Positions 63,195 to 64,000 of a stretch of DNA of 64,000 bases are shown here, in pieces. Numbering within the stretch: the first letter of the stretch is position 1; each line of letters begins with the position of its first letter. The stretch spans positions 1 through 64,000 of the forward strand of contig JAVKFY010000046.1 in the NCBI GenBank assembly GCA_040223615.1, read 5' to 3'. The stretch is from JAVKFY01 sp040223615. Its GTDB lineage: Bacteria; Pseudomonadota; Alphaproteobacteria; GCA-2731375. The notes under the pieces are model-generated. The model had not been told where the DNA came from and ran no database searches. It was given only the letters and a program-made list of their open reading frames with translations. Made by a program: the position numbers and the translations under genes.

Positions 63195-64000
63195 TCACTT
63201 TCTTAAGGCTTTCTGCAACCAATTCTGCAGGTAAACGCCGCGTATCCCCTGATTGACTTCTTGCTCGCCCTCACGATAGCCCCGCCGATGCATTCCGACA
63301 AGTTTGCTTTCCTGGCGGTCTACAATGGGACTTCCACTGCTACTTCCTGCGGTGTCGCATCCATGCTTGAAGCCTGCATCCAGAATGGTGGTCTCCCTAC
63401 CTGCTGCAGCGTCGTAGGTAGGCGGACCTCGCGAGACAACCTCCACGACCTCGCACGCATCGTCGTCGGAAATTGACAGAGGATCGCCGCCGACATGATG
63501 CAGGATCGTCAACTGAAACGGTTTCTCTATACTTCCCGAAAAGAAGCGAACGGGACGCACGTTGCTGACCGGTGGATCTATAGCAAGGAGCGCCGCATCT
63601 AACTCAAGGGACTGTTCGACTAGCCGAACGGACATACGCGTCGGCGCCACCCCTGACGGTCCATCGACCAATCCAAATATAACCTCAGCGGCCCGGTCGG
63701 AAAGCGATTCGTCGACACAGTGCGCTGCCGTCATCACTCGGTCTGACCGAACAAGAAATACTGTACAGTAAGTCGAGTGCGACGGGAGCGTCTTCGCACT
63801 ATTAGCGCCCGGTGGCGCCAGTGACAGCCGACCAACCCCTGCGGCGAGTTCACGCAGCCGTAAGTCCGCGCTTCTGGGGTGAAAGCGCCGAATGTTGTTT
63901 ACGCCAACAGGTGTCTGCGGCTCAGTGTAAAGCACTTGAATGCCGATCCTATCCACTTCGACGCCCCCGCCGGTCACCTCGACCACTATGGCAGACTCCG
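63195..64000 (-). CDS. Trypsin-like (S1) serine protease, 5' end outside window
   Basis: At least 268 codons; the frame runs past the window edge. Catalytic His in VMTAAHCVDE, Asp in SLELDAALLAID, Ser in DTAGSSSGSPIVD, and VGMHRRGYRE near the end. No signal peptide visible within the window; a longer N-terminus is likely. Single-gene context here with a solute-binding protein offers no function. Confidence 0.82.
   Translation of the reverse strand, partial: ESAIVVEVTGGGVEVDRIGIQVLYTEPQTPVGVNNIRRFHPRSADLRLRELAAGVGRLSLAPPGANSAKTLPSHSTYCTVFLVRSDRVMTAAHCVDESLSDRAAEVIFGLVDGPSGVAPTRMSVRLVEQSLELDAALLAIDPPVSNVRPVRFFSGSIEKPFQLTILHHVGGDPLSISDDDACEVVEVVSRGPPTYDAAAGRETTILDAGFKHGCDTAGSSSGSPIVDRQESKLVGMHRRGYREGEQEVNQGIRGVYLQNWLQKALRK

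Overview
The window is GC-rich proteobacterial DNA, most likely from an alphaproteobacterium, although no marker fixes the taxon. It is a patchwork of metal-resistance modules, insertion sequences, a lower-GC defence/signalling island and several broken genes. No tRNA, rRNA, CRISPR array or phage structural gene was seen.

Layout. (1) 0.7-9.4 kb, plus strand: a long, tightly packed cluster for periplasmic copper and thiol chemistry: DUF411 protein, two TlpA-like thioredoxins, Met-rich peptide, SCO1, Cox11, cytochrome c, DsbA-like protein, lone Rieske protein, cysteine-less MerR and CcdA. (2) 9.4-12.5 kb, minus strand: a copA-cueR operon behind a textbook CueR operator. (3) 13.7-18.9 kb: a three-level nest of transposons, IS66 inside IS110 inside IS3. 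The IS66 step is proven by an exact 8-bp target duplication. (4) 19.0-29.8 kb: Met-rich Spy-like protein, SHOCT protein, HMA-CDF fusion, ArsR regulator, CzcD and a czcCBA-type efflux operon. (5) 29.8-32.3 kb: a small secreted protein, an FAD-dependent halogenase-like gene with a 63-residue follower, and an IS3 remnant. (6) 32.3-36.7 kb, minus strand: cupredoxin, copA (multicopper oxidase), copB and a frameshifted PCu(A)C-like gene. (7) 36.8-47.4 kb, minus strand: about a dozen overlapping genes, starting at a mer-type operator and merR-like gene, then HMA proteins, two CcdA/DsbD-like proteins, an unknown 489-residue protein and a P1B ATPase with an unusual YPC motif. A second MerR operator follows, then MerR, two gamma-glutamylcyclotransferase-like proteins, a UPF0104 protein and an MFS transporter.

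(8) 47.7-59.7 kb: an island bracketed by two 26-bp palindromic repeats with one mismatch. Its left half is AT-richer and carries four plus-strand genes: an atypical histidine kinase, a receiver-like protein, a cyclase homologue lacking a catalytic Asn, and a cyclic-nucleotide-binding domain fused to a class III cyclase. This quartet is the best candidate for an undescribed system. Its right half carries a YbjQ-like gene, a YidD-like gene, a truncated HNH-protein N-terminus, a three-gene DUF262 / AAA-ATPase (DUF3696-like) / 318-residue-protein module, and the nonsense-mutated end of an Eco57I-type methylase. (9) 60-64 kb, minus strand: decayed UvrD-type nuclease and S8 protease pieces, a solute-binding-like protein and a trypsin-like protease running off the end.

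The metal modules work as layers. P-type ATPases, CDF proteins and the RND pump remove metal. CopA/CopB, cupredoxin and Met/His-rich proteins oxidise or bind periplasmic copper. SCO1, Cox11, thioredoxins and CcdA keep copper and heme thiol sites assembled. MerR and ArsR regulators sense load. All functions are inferred from motifs and gene order read directly from the sequence.
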